The notes under the pieces: generated by a model
Database searches by the model: none
Told to the model about the DNA's origin: nothing
The model's input: only the letters and a program-made list of their open reading frames with translations
Shown: positions 12,961 through 22,549 of the stretch, piece after piece
How positions within the stretch are numbered: the stretch's first letter is position 1
Layout: each line of letters starts with the position of its first letter
Made by a program: the position numbers and the translations under genes
Assembly (NCBI RefSeq): GCF_963583255.1
Contig: NC_084817.1
Coordinates: 19,387,989 to 19,451,988 of the forward strand
Reading direction: 5' to 3'
Origin: Pyrus communis
Taxonomy: Eukaryota; Streptophyta; Magnoliopsida; Rosales; Rosaceae
DNA: 64,000 nucleotides

Positions 12961-13421
12961 CTAGGTTGCACGAACACTTCTAAAATCCGAAGTGTCGTAC
13001 ACCAACACTTTGACATGTCTCAGACACCCCCGGACACGCTTTGGACATGCTCAACGACTTGGACACGATCAAGACATGGCATGAGCCTATTTGAAAATTT
13101 AGAAAACATTTTGAGGCAATTTTGAAAATATTGAAACTAAAACCTAAAAGAGTCATCGACCTCAACCTAACTTCATTCCTCTCTCTAATCTGTTGCTTCC
13201 CTATTCAGTTCATTAGCCACTTCCTTTTACATCCTATGTGCCAACATCTAGCATTTAGATCAAGCATTTTGTTATATAATGAATTTGAAGTATTGCTTTT
13301 AATTTATGTAATATTTATTGTATTTTAATCACTATGTTCGGGACATGTCCGTGTTCATGTTTTTTGATATTTGCCATGTCACCGTGTCACGTGTCCACGT
13401 ATCTATGTCTATGCAGCATAA
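12961..13421. mobile_element. hAT-like insertion nested in the copia relic (8-bp TSD)
   Basis: A 461-bp segment interrupts the copia pol frame and is flanked by an exact 8-bp duplication, CTCATCTC, at 12953-12960 and 13422-13429. Removing it rejoins the copia reading text (…NPRVSHL next to …VKLILRYLK). Both subterminal regions are rich in gacacg/gtgtcc motifs in opposite orientation. The terminal repeats are short and imperfect (CTAGGTTGCA versus TTATGCTGCA). The TSD length suggests hAT; the element has no coding capacity. Confidence 0.7.
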
Positions 13422-13461
13422 CTCATCTCACCATTGTCAAACTAATTCTTAGGTACCTAAA

Positions 13462-13783
13462 GGTACCGTTTGGTACGTGGGACGGGATGGAACAGAGTGG
13501 GACAAGGCGTTCCGTCCCACATTTGGTGCGCCTAAAACGGGTGGAACGAGCTGTTCCACGGGACGAGTTTTGGATGAATTTTCGTTCCACCTCACCCCCC
13601 TGGAACGACTCATTCCACATCCGTGGAACACAAAATTATAACCTCTCTGTCTTCTTCTTCTTCCTCCTTGTTTCCATCCGAGGGCATCTTTGCTCCCGCT
13701 CTGTTCCGTTCCGTCATGTCCTGTCCCATCCCGTCCCGTCCCATTCCGTTCGGTCCCGTCCCGTCTGCATACCAAACGAAACC
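13462..13783. mobile_element. Foldback MITE with GGGAC-rich arms, nested in the copia relic
   Basis: About 320 bp with inverted ends: GGTACCGTTTGGTACG at the left and the reverse complement of a similar sequence (…GCATACCAAACGAAACC) at the right. The arms carry repeated gggacg/ggaac pentamers that can fold back. It separates the VKLILRYLK part of the copia relic from its RNase H part. The exact edges and TSD are uncertain because the inserted ends share bases with the target. Confidence 0.65.
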
Positions 13784-14702
13784 AAAGAAAACACCGGATC
13801 ATGGGCTACTTCTTATTACAACTTTAACCAACATCGTAGCTTCTCGGATGCTGATTGGGCCAGTTGCCCAATTGATCAACGCTCTACTTTTGGATTTTGC
13901 ATTTTCTTTGGCAACAATCTTATTTCAAGGTGTGCAAAGATGCAAACCATTGTTGCCGCTCATCTACTGAAAGTGCATATCGCTTCCTTACACCGCCGCT
14001 GAAATCTCTTGGCTCTGTTATCTACTTCGAGATCTTCATTTCTACCTTCGGACACCACCTCTGTTGTTTTGTGACAATTTAAGTGCCCTGCCCCTTGTTG
14101 CTAATCCTATTTTCTATGCTACGACGAAGAATATTGAGATCAATTACCATTATAAATGAGAATTAGTCACTAGCAAAGCCATTGATACAGCTTATGTTGC
14201 CTCCAAGAATCAGCTTGCGGACATCTTCGCAAAGAGCTTACCAAAGCCTAAATTCAAGTTTCTCAATTCCAAATTAATTGCTCCTCCACCACAGCTTAGT
14301 TAGATTGAGGGGGGATATTGTTGGATTTATCCAATATAATTAGAGAATAATATTGATTGTGATTTTATCACTTAAAGATATCAATCCTATATAAGGTGTC
14401 TTATATTGGAAAATAGGATTGAGGAAGTCCTTAATTGACTATGAATATATGATTATGATATCTAACTTGAAGGCCAAGAAAGTATGTTTAGGTTTACTGT
14501 AGCTTTTAGCCTATATAAAAACATCGGTCCCTATATGCCTTTTAAAATACAACATATATAATACTTCCTATAAAGTAGTTGTATTGTAGAAGACTTTGGT
14601 GGTCTTGCCCTTCATCTTCCTTGGTCGACTACCATAATTACCACGGAAATCAGGTTTGCCACTCCTTTGTTTGTGTTATAATTATATAATATCTGGCTAA
14701 CA

Positions 14703-15085
14703 TATATTGGACATAGTCCAGATCTTAAAGTCCAATGTGTCACACCTCATGAAAAGCCACCCACACAACTGATCAAACCATCCAAGCTCCATCTACAAAA
14801 CTCATGACCTCTTTTATTGACAACAAGACAAAGACAGCAAGGCATTGATAAGATTGAATGAGAAGAATTTTTGTTAGGCATATGCATCTAGGGTTCCCAA
14901 TTGTGACACAGTAAAATTATAATTCTGCAGAAATCGAACTAGTGGAACATGCATCTAATATTAAATAGATTTGTATACAATAATAAATCTTAAACCCCAA
15001 CTCCTCATTGTACACGAGGATTTAAATTACATAACTAAAAGTTGAAACAAATCAAATACATGAGTTGCTACTTCCATCTGCTGCA
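14703..15085. other. Spacer between copia LTR and plastid-protein gene
   Basis: This holds the probable 3' UTR of the minus-strand gene ending at 15086 and undistinguished intergenic DNA. I see no gene or repeat that I can support. Confidence 0.3.
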
Positions 15086-16457
15086 TCAGCTTTTTATTGT
15101 CTCTTTTTTAACAGCCGTCTGATCCTCGGTATCATTATCTTCCTCGACTTGCGCAATGATAGAATCCACCTCGTCTTCGACTTCCTCAACCTATAAAGTT
15201 TTGTAAACAAATCACGTATAGTCTCAACGCATCTGTCATTTCTTATAAAAGTTGGTAGTTTTACTCCTTCTCGGAAGTCATGGACAGACGTCATAGTTCC
15301 ACCTTACCATGACATTCTTCGCCATGAGCTTAGAAAGTAAAATCCTGGTCGGTTCTCTTTATTTAAATTTTTAAAAAGTAAGAACAAAAAAGATATCAAA
15401 GAATTTAGGGCTGGCAATAGAATTTCCATTTAATTGCTTATTATTGAAGCTACTAAACAAGTGGCGATGTGTGATGTGTGATGTGTGATGTGTGATGTGT
15501 GATGTGTGATGGGGAAAAGGGCAGGAAGCAGGAAGCAGGAAGGCGCCTTGTTTTAAAAATTGTTCAACAGAGCTATTTTATTACTTACCCTCGCCTAGCA
15601 TCCTGGCCTGCTTCCCTTGCCGCAATTTCAACAATCCCAGCCACCTTCTTCACTTCCCCAGCCAACATTTCTACCACACCTTCCACTGTATCCAGCTCTG
15701 TACATAATATTGGGGGCTGTTATATATATTTATATAAACACAGAGAATGTTACATCACACTAATATTTGATCATAAAATTAATTAACTAATTCGTCTAGT
15801 GATATTTTTCTATATTCGAAAAAAATATCTTTACTTTGAATCTCTCCTCCCACATCGGAGAAAAAAAGTGACGGTGATGATGATAATTACATTAAATATG
15901 TCCTCATTCCTTACCTTTGATTTTTTTCCAAAAGGGTATAGCTACTGAGAAAAGCATCCACACAAGCCATGGTTTCCTGCATATGTAGTAATGTTGACAT
16001 TAATCATGCACTGATCTGATCCAAAATAAAAAATTAAAAGAAAAGCATATGTGGGAAGAAATTAATTAGACAAGAATTTCAAAGAGATTAAGTAGTAGAA
16101 GATCATCGATTCGACGTACCAATCAGTATCGGAAGGATCAGAAGGAAGAGGAGTTCTTGGTTCAACACTACTAACAACCACGGCCCTGAAAATAAAGGGT
16201 CGTACTATTTATCCATGACAATCAAGTTTAGTAAACTCATGGAGTTGAAGATATACAGCTAGGAAAAAATTTACTTACATCTTTTTCTGGCTACTACTTT
16301 CGACCTTCATGATAAGGGGCTGCAAGAAACTCCGATTTCCGAGAAAACGACATCGGTCCCGATGATTATTACTCAGACAACTAGGTCTTAAAAGTGAAGC
16401 CTGCAAATGTCTAGAACTGCCAGGAGAACTCATTGAGCTTCTGATCGATATGGCCAT
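15086..16457 (-). CDS. Small putative plastid membrane protein, 3' exon junction unresolved
   Basis: Exons: 16457-16279, 16185-16120, 15976-15915, 15697-15589 and 15190-15086 (if the acidic frame is used). The first four splice cleanly. Residues 1-60 are Ser/Arg-rich with a transit-peptide look. Then comes VVVSSVEPRTPLPSDPSDTD, one hydrophobic helix flanked by Lys/Trp (about 84-99, PWLVWMLFSVAIPFW), and an amphipathic helix rich in Val/Glu/Ala (105-139). The last exon has an acidic frame (VEEVEDEVDSIIAQVEEDN…, stop 15086-15088) that fits this type of plant plastid protein. However, exon 4 ends in phase 2, which puts exon 5 into a basic frame ending at 15094. A missing microexon, alternative site or real frameshift could explain it. 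From memory it resembles uncharacterised chloroplast membrane proteins with Val/Glu helical tails. The function is unknown. Confidence 0.65.
15464..15511. repeat. 7-bp microsatellite (TGTGATG)n
   Basis: About six perfect tandem copies of a 7-bp unit (gtgatgt) lie in the last intron of the putative plastid protein gene, just before a G/A-rich stretch with aggaagc repeats. It is a likely length-polymorphic marker and I see no coding role. Confidence 0.9.
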
Positions 16458-17040
16458 GGCCTAAAAATACAAGTTTTTGTTGAGATGGGCTTCTGTTGAA
16501 GACTGAGAAACAAGGTTAGAAAGCTAACAAAAGTGTGTAGAATGAGAATCTGCGTGCTTGTAAAAGAACTTCCAGAGAATGTGGCTTTCTAGGCTTACAG
16601 GATTAATTGTTGGAACTCTAGCTTTCAGAAATATTCGATTTAATGCTTAATTTGGAGACGCTATTAGGTGGATTAGATGTAAAGTTAATATTATATATAG
16701 ACCGATCAATGTCAATGATCATCACCGATCTCTTTCTCTCATTCGCTTCACGTTTTGTAATTTGCCTGTATTATTCTAGTTTCACATTGGTGGAACTTTC
16801 CTCGTTAATTTTCGAGACGTGTGATTAAACAACCTCTTACATTATCAAATCAAATTGCTCGTCCTGTTCAATTTGAATGAAGTGGAATGGTCTTTCAATA
16901 GAGTTATTTTGGTTCCAGTTCCTAATCAATCTAATTGTTAGACAAAATCTTGTTTGTTTAAATATTTTGATTGAGATCCTTAACATCATTTAAGATATTT
17001 AACTCATGCATTTATGCATTTAATGTCCCACAAATTATAA
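16458..17040. other. Upstream region of the plastid-protein gene
   Basis: This is the presumed promoter and 5' UTR above 16457, followed by AT-rich spacer. I recognise no motif beyond generic TATA-like sequence (ttatatatagacc near 16691, on the opposite strand). Confidence 0.3.
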
Positions 17041-17560
17041 AATTTAAACAAATTCAAATAATATTTTTAAAATATAATAAATACTTAAAATAAATATTAG
17101 AGTAATATTGTTCTTCACAAAATTATAGCAAGAAAATAATGTACCCACATAATTATTAACATATTTTAAAAAATAACTAATGATATTTTTTAAAACATAA
17201 AATAAATACATATAATTAGCATAGGTACATTTAGCAAAATAAAAAATGGGCACAAATAAATTAAAAAATATGGGTACAAATGCAAATAAAACTTTAAAAA
17301 ATATGGGCACAAAAAAAATTAATATAGGGTACAAATTAAAACTAAAAACAAAATTGGTACAAATTAAAACTAAAAAGAAAATTGGTACAAATAAAAAAAA
17401 GGATTGCAAATTAAAAATAGGTACAAACTAAAAATAAAAATATATGATAAAAAATTTAGCCATAAATATAAATATACCAAATGTCAAATTTCTAAAACTA
17501 AATGAATATATTTTATGAAATGTTCAGAAATTTATGAACATTTCATCACTTATGAACCGT
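17041..17560 (-). repeat. Diverged copy of the GTACAAAT-rich element
   Basis: Very AT-rich DNA in which gggtacaaat/gggcacaaat motifs recur every 20-40 bp on the plus strand. Read on the minus strand it aligns in order with 44545-44800 and 53215-53480: an ttcatttag… start, atggctaaattttttatcatatattttta, then the repeated tttgtacccat phrases. Its outer ends do not match the termini of those two intact copies, and I found no TSD, so it is a related, decayed or truncated member. Confidence 0.7.
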
Positions 17561-18297
17561 TAGATTAGGTTCTTTTATCTCAATCATATTTGTTGGTTTG
17601 TTTATTTGAAATCAAACAAGATAACGTCCTTGCAATTTAGATATATTGTTTGTTTATGTTTTTCATTAAGCCTCTGATCTTCCAATGTCAATTTAATATG
17701 TAGTGTGTTTTTAACATAGAAATAAAATGGTGGAGCACCTTCTGAACAAAAATATGTAAAATAAGAATTAAAAAAAAAAAATGAGAGTATAAGTATATTC
17801 ACAAGTGAGGGGAGAGTGACAAAATTTGGCTCACATGATTAGCTACTTTTCTCGTGGGATCCACTGCCTTTTGGGGATATATGTAGTCTAATTTTTTGTT
17901 ACCCAAGGAAAAAAATTGCTAACACAAGTGGTAAATCTAACCCTAATTTCCGGCTCATTGGTGATGAAATTTCTCATTAGGGCTCAAATGTAGTAGCTTC
18001 ATGGAGGATAAAGCTCTCATTATAGATGCTCTAACTGCAGGTCTTAGCTAGCCAGCCTTTCTAAGGTTGAATTAAAGGTAAACTCACATTTAGGAATGTA
18101 ATAAAAGCAATAGGGTAATACTAAGGAGATTAATTTGGAAACAAAATTAGCAAACTAAATGTGTGTCATCAATAAGAATGAACACGTTTATCAGGACTTA
18201 AGCAAACCAATCATCATCTTCTATGTCCTTTACTTTTTAAAATTTTGTTTTTAAATTTAGTCTTACTAGCATTACCCAAAGCGATACCTTGATTTAC
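17561..18297. other. AT-rich spacer
   Basis: No gene is supported. Near 18060-18250 the sequence (taatactaaggagattaatttggaaac… cacgttta) resembles short segments near 50210-50360 and 61590-61735, which also contain aagcacg(t)tta followed by caat(c)atca. It is a low-level dispersed repeat whose family I cannot name. Confidence 0.35.
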
Positions 18298-18560
18298 ACA
18301 GTGCGAATCGATTTGGGAACAAAATAGAGAACTTCAATTTCGACCCTAGCACCATCTCGACCACAATCGCACCATTGTCAATTTTTGGATGCCATGGTTC
18401 GAATCAATGTTCATACTTTTGATTTTTTTGAAGGCTAAGAATGAAAGTTCAGCATAAGAAGATGAGAGAATCCGAGTCCCTATCCAAGAACAACCGGATA
18501 TACCAGTAGTGATAAAATGCTACCAAGGAGGAGTTACTAAAGAGCTCTTCTCTCCGCTTG
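18298..18560 (+). repeat. Partial duplicate of the 34.8-35.2 kb block
   Basis: The plus strand from cagtgcgaatc(g/t)atttgggaacaaaa onward matches 34796-34870. After a gap, ggctaagaat(g/a)aaag… cgagtccctatccaag matches 35087-35200. A frame here reads IRVPIQEQPDIPVVIKCYQG, whose counterpart at 35.1 kb is frameshifted or interrupted. I do not recognise a protein. The two copies bracket the repeat array, which suggests that one is a translocated piece of the other. Confidence 0.6.
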
Positions 18561-19633
18561 TGAGAGTTCATTCGTTTCTCCAAACTGTTACAGCCGCTGA
18601 CCCTAGTTGCAACCTTTGGCCCTGAGCTTATGATATTTTATTTTTTATTTTTTGCTGCAAGAGATTATGATATTTTATTGTTTATTTTTTGCAGCCTTTG
18701 GCCCTGAGCTTGTATGGACATGTCGTTGTATCTTGAGTTGTTGCTCTTATTTGTTTAGGCTTTTACTATCTCTACTGTTGTTTAGCCTTTTTTTTTTTTG
18801 GGCCTTGTATTAATTTTTAATGTAATGAAAGATATTTTAATTGATAAAAAAAAATTAAAATATACACATTTCCAAGTTTTGGATTCAGGAAAATGGGAAT
18901 TCAATGTTTTAAAACTAAATGCAGGTGAGGGATCAAATTGGTAGTTGGATTAATGAATGAATCATTGTCAAAAGGACCATAGTGAATTATCTATCGTACA
19001 ACCCTTAATAATTATATGACTAATCGAGCGCCCGAGTCAATCTGTATCGCTCAAGTCTATCTATACAACAATATTTTATTCTAAATGCAGAGACCATTGT
19101 TATAGGTGTTGTGTCACCCTTATTATGCAAACTGGACTGGATTGTGACATGCAACTTTTTCTCGTTGTTTTTCTTTTTGTTGATAAATCTAGGAAGTTTG
19201 GCAACCAAGTTTCTTAATACTTGGGGCTGGAGATGATTTATGTTGTAATTCTAAAACTTGTAAGGATACGTTATGTGATAAAACTTGTAAGGAAACACTA
19301 TCACAATTGAATGAGTTTAAATTTTAAGATTTGCATTTCTTTACGACACATATTTTCAAATTTATATCTATTTAACGTGACAGTAACAAAATAAAGTAAT
19401 TAATATCATCATCATCACTGCACTTAAAAGATTAAACTAAAACTTAAATAAAGAAATAATCAGTGCCTTGCGTCTTTAAAACTTGTCGAGTAGCCTGAAC
19501 ATCTCACGTTCACATGCGATCATTATTGTTGTTGTTTAATCAAAATCACTATCAGAAGGGTCTTCGATCTCGTACTGCATTATACATTCACGGTAGAATC
19601 TGCTTTGCCAAATTGCAAGTGCATGTGCCATGG

Positions 19634-19802
19634 AAGAGATATTTTAATGTAATATGTGCATGAGATAGTACATCACATGTCATTATACAAATGGTAGAAT
19701 ATGTAAGCTAAAATGTTAATAACTTAAAAAATAAAAAATTTCACTATTCCTATTAAAACATGTGATGACCACTTGTGTTTCCGTAGTAATTCAAAATTCA
19801 TC
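19634..19802. mobile_element. 169-bp MITE-like insertion in array unit 1 (9-bp TSD)
   Basis: It is flanked by exact GTGCCATGG repeats at 19625-19633 and 19803-19811. Unit 2 has a single GTGCCATGG at the same place (22077-22085), giving an empty site. The ends are weakly inverted (AAGAGATATTTTAATG versus GATGAATTTTGAATTAC). A homologous copy sits in unit 3 and the start of unit 4. The 9-bp TSD is typical of Mutator-like elements. It is non-coding. Confidence 0.75.
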
Positions 19803-20086
19803 GTGCCATGGATCCTTTCTTGAGGACAATTGTTTGTTGTTAAATGGTCAACCCAAATTGTGGTGAAAAGAGGGGGACTCACTTGCTCTCGGAGTAAGTG
19901 TTTTGCAGACAAAGACTTATATAACACGCATACAGCCATAATAATATTTTATCTTAGTAATACAATGATAATAGATAAATTTTTATTGTCTGCATGACCT
20001 TTTATCTTAGTACGGACGTCACAATAACGTTTTATCATCATTATACAAGGTGCTTTAGCGAGACCATATTATAATAACAAAGTATA

Positions 20087-20367
20087 TCAATCATACTCTG
20101 ACATGTCTTCCATGTTAGCGTTGTAAATTTCGGATTTGGATCCTCTATCTTGATGATCAAGGAACACAGAGCGTTGAATCAAAATTTAACGATCAATTAT
20201 TATAATTTTTAAAAAGCCTTATATTTGTAGTCGTTAGATTTTGATCTAATTTTCTATGTTCCTTGGTCAGTAAGATTTGAACCCTTCTGCTCAAGAGAGA
20301 ATTCAAATCCGTAAATTTCATCAAAATTCTTCAGCCACATCATGTCCATATACGTATGTTTGTCCAT
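20087..20367 (-). pseudogene. Copy of the 30-codon array ORF interrupted by a MITE
   Basis: This copy of the short ORF also found at 22457-22549 and 28581-28673 reads MDKHTYMDMMWLKNFDEIY on the minus strand. It is then broken by the 20132-20310 insertion plus 9-bp TSD, and the rest (NANMEDMSEYD and stop) continues below 20132. The span is exactly 93 + 188 bp, matching an uninterrupted ORF plus the insertion. The function is unknown. Confidence 0.55.
20132..20310. mobile_element. 179-bp GGATCC-type MITE in array unit 1 (9-bp TSD)
   Basis: It starts GGATTTGGATCCTC and ends as the inverted counterpart (…GAATTCAAATCC). It is flanked by exact GTAAATTTC copies at 20123-20131 and 20311-20319, and unit 2 has one GTAAATTTC at this position. 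Internal arms around aaggaacacag and ctatgttccttgg form a longer inverted repeat, so it can fold into a hairpin. It belongs with the elements at 61799-61964 and 49465-49672. Confidence 0.85.
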
Positions 20368-20889
20368 GATTTACCCAAAAGCATACTAATGAAGTTTCAA
20401 AACTTTTGGCCTACTGGACTTAAAGCAAATATGTAAAAAAGAAGTCTCTACCGTCTACATACCAATCAAATTCATTAATAACTCATACAACAGAAAAATC
20501 TTTAATAACCAAAATATTTGTGTGCCTTTACCACAGTGATGGAAAAAAATTGAGTCCTTACATGACAGTATGAGTTTAAATTCCGTCGATGGCTAATCTA
20601 ATATCTAATCTAACAAAATCTATTATTTGACTAAAAAAAAAAATCTTTAATTAGGTTTTCAAGATTCTAGGACATCAAAAGCAATACATGGGTAAAATCG
20701 AAAATCAAATTGAGCAAATGAGAAAAGATAAACTAAAAACTTAAGAGAAGTGCAGATTGAAATTTTGAGAGTGTTAATAACAGCTTCCTTCTTTTTCCAT
20801 TGCTAATTTTCACAATAGCAACTTGACAAAGTAGTAAAGGCAAGGCAACCAGTGTAGGACAACTTCTTTGCATGCACCAGTAGCACTTA

Positions 20890-21351
20890 GACCATCTCCA
20901 ACCAAAGGAGGCCCAGATGGTTCGTTTTAACCATGTCCTAAAAATTGCAACTTAAATTTAAAAACTACAACAACTTAAATTTATAGGAAAAAATTGAGAA
21001 TTTTTTAATTTTTTTTTATGTTGTATAATTTTCATGTTGTTTCATATTGTTTAATGTTGTTTCATGTTACTTAATTTAATTTAATGTTGTTTAATGACTT
21101 AGGAAGTTATAGGACAAAAAAAAAATTTAATTTTGTAAAAAAAATAAAAATAAAAAAAAAACGGCTAGCTGACGTCAGCTAGTTATTGTTGAGTTTGAAA
21201 TTGTGACTCGGCCCAGGGCTAGTTGGTTGGCCCTTTAGCCCTTTTTTGTCCAATGAGGTCCATGAGCCATTTGCTCTGGTCTTCGGTTGGAGACGATTTT
21301 CAGGTTATTTTTGGCTCTCTGGCCCTCTAAACTCTTTGGTTGGAGATGGTT
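20890..21351. mobile_element. 462-bp Harbinger-like MITE in array unit 1 (TTA TSD)
   Basis: The left end GACCATCTCCAACCAAAG and the right end, the inverse of AACCATCTCCAACCAAAG, form near-perfect 18-bp terminal inverted repeats. They are flanked by TTA at 20887-20889 and 21352-21354. Units 2 and 4 run straight through at this place (gcacttacctcatggtcgtgct). A TWA target and terminal repeats of this length fit PIF/Harbinger-type MITEs. There is no transposase. Confidence 0.8.
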
Positions 21352-22249
21352 TTACCACATGGTCGTGCTGAATGTATCTTTAATGTAGGTGAGGGATCAA
21401 ATTGGTAGTTGGATTAATGAATGAATCATCGTCAAAGGGACCATGGTGAATTATCTATTGTCAACCCTTAATAATTATACGACGAATCAAGCGCCCTAGT
21501 CAATCTATATCGCTCAAGTCCATCTATACAACAATATTTTATTCTAAATGCAAAGACCACTGTTATAGGTGTTGTGCCACCTTTATTATGCGAACTAGAC
21601 TGGATTGTGACATGCAACTTCTTCTCGTTGTTTTTCTTTTTTTCGATAAATCTAGGAAGTTGGGCAACAAAGTTTCTTAATACTTGGGGCTAGAGATGAT
21701 TTATGTTGTAATTCTAAAACTTGTAAAGATACGTTATGTGATGAAACTTGTAAGAAAACGCTATTACGATTGAATGAGTTTAAATTTTAAGATTTATGTT
21801 TTTTCATTACATATATTTTAAAATTTAAATCTATTTAAAAGTAACAAAATAAAATGATGAATATTACCGTCACTTCACTTAAAGATTAAGATAAAACTTA
21901 AATAAAGAAATAATCAGTGCCTACCGTCTTTAAAACTTATCGAGAAGCCTGAACATCTCACTTTCCCATGCGATCATTATTGTTGTTGTTTAATCAAAAT
22001 CAAAATCAAAATCACTATCAGAATGGTCTTCGATACTGCATTGTACATTTTCTGCTTTGCCAAATTGCGAGTGCATGTGCCATGGCTCCTTTCTTGAGGA
22101 CAATTATTTGTTGTTAAATGGTCAACCCAAATTGTGGTGAAAAGAGGGGTACTCACTTGCTCTCGGAGTAAGTATTTGACAGAAAAAGAGACGCATACAA
22201 CAATATAATATTTCATCTTAGTAATACAATGATAATAGATAATGTTTTA

Positions 22250-22396
22250 GGTGCGTGCTATCTACACATCTCTTTTTATTTCTCACACACCTCTTATTAA
22301 TTTCTATTAATTGATTTTCTTTATTTCATCTGATCCGAAGGGTCGAAAATTAAAAAAGTATGAGAAGTAAAAAAAGATATGTGGATATTACATCTC
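22250..22396. mobile_element. 147-bp hAT-like MITE in array unit 2 (8-bp TSD)
   Basis: It is flanked by exact ATGTTTTA at 22242-22249 and 22397-22404. The inverted ends are imperfect (GGTGCGTGCTATCTACACAT versus GAGATGTAATATCCACATAT) and continue into a ctttttattTctcacac-type inner arm. Units 1 and 4 lack it at this position. TSD length and size fit a hAT MITE. Confidence 0.75.
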
Positions 22397-22456
22397 ATGT
22401 TTTATCATCATTATAACAGGTGCTTTAGTGAGACCATATTATAATAACAAAGAATT

Positions 22457-22549
22457 TCAATCATACTCTGACATTTCTTCCATGTTAGCATTGTAAATTT
22501 CATCAAAATTCTTCAGCCACATTATGTCCATATACGTATGTTCGTCCAT
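22457..22549 (-). CDS. 30-codon conserved small ORF of unknown function (unit 2 copy)
   Basis: The minus-strand frame reads MDEHTYMDIMWLKNFDEI then YNANMEEMSEYD and stop. The same ORF is intact in unit 4 and, apart from an insertion, in unit 1; changes among copies are few and mostly conservative. The peptide is acidic with an aromatic/Met-rich centre and a D/E-rich tail. It may instead be the last exon of a longer, lost gene. No family is recognised, and expression is unknown. Confidence 0.35.
   Translation of the reverse strand: MDEHTYMDIMWLKNFDEIYNANMEEMSEYD

Larger units (their letters stand above)
12733..14702 (+). mobile_element. Decayed Ty1/copia retrotransposon 3' end with 3' LTR
   Basis: On the plus strand, reading-frame fragments match the end of copia pol. 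At 12733-12960 there is GSKL..., then YQSLVGAL and DISFSVNQV (the end of the reverse-transcriptase region). At 13430-13461 there is VKLILRYLK. At 13800-13970 [20 protein letters not shown] matches RNase H, and at 14130-14270 there is IEINYHYK followed by QLADIFAKSLPK. Stops and frameshifts are many. A purine-rich tract (14303-14315) precedes a 384-bp LTR (14319-14702) beginning TGTTGG and ending ctaaca, with a tatataaaa box near 14513. The body is split by two insertions (12961-13421 and about 13462-13783). The element is inactive. Confidence 0.8.
18808..21380 (-). repeat. Array unit 1 (with three private MITE insertions)
   Basis: This is the first copy of the sequence repeated through to 34.2 kb. 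It starts with a tail-like segment (aatgaaagatattttaattgat plus an A run at 18840) also seen at 24117-24165. A roughly 350-bp block follows (19020-19240) that recurs at 21480, 24340, 25178 and 27678. Next come blocks shared with units 2 and 4 (ttgaggacaattgtttgttg, then the 30-codon ORF segment, then the cttccttctttttccattg segment). Insertions at 19634-19802, 20132-20310 and 20890-21351 are absent from at least one sister copy. It contains no recognisable full gene. Confidence 0.8.

Noticed and set aside
13334..14002. 222-codon plus-strand frame as a gene
   Set aside because: It is a chimera of a hAT-like insert, a foldback MITE and copia RNase H text; no single protein is encoded.
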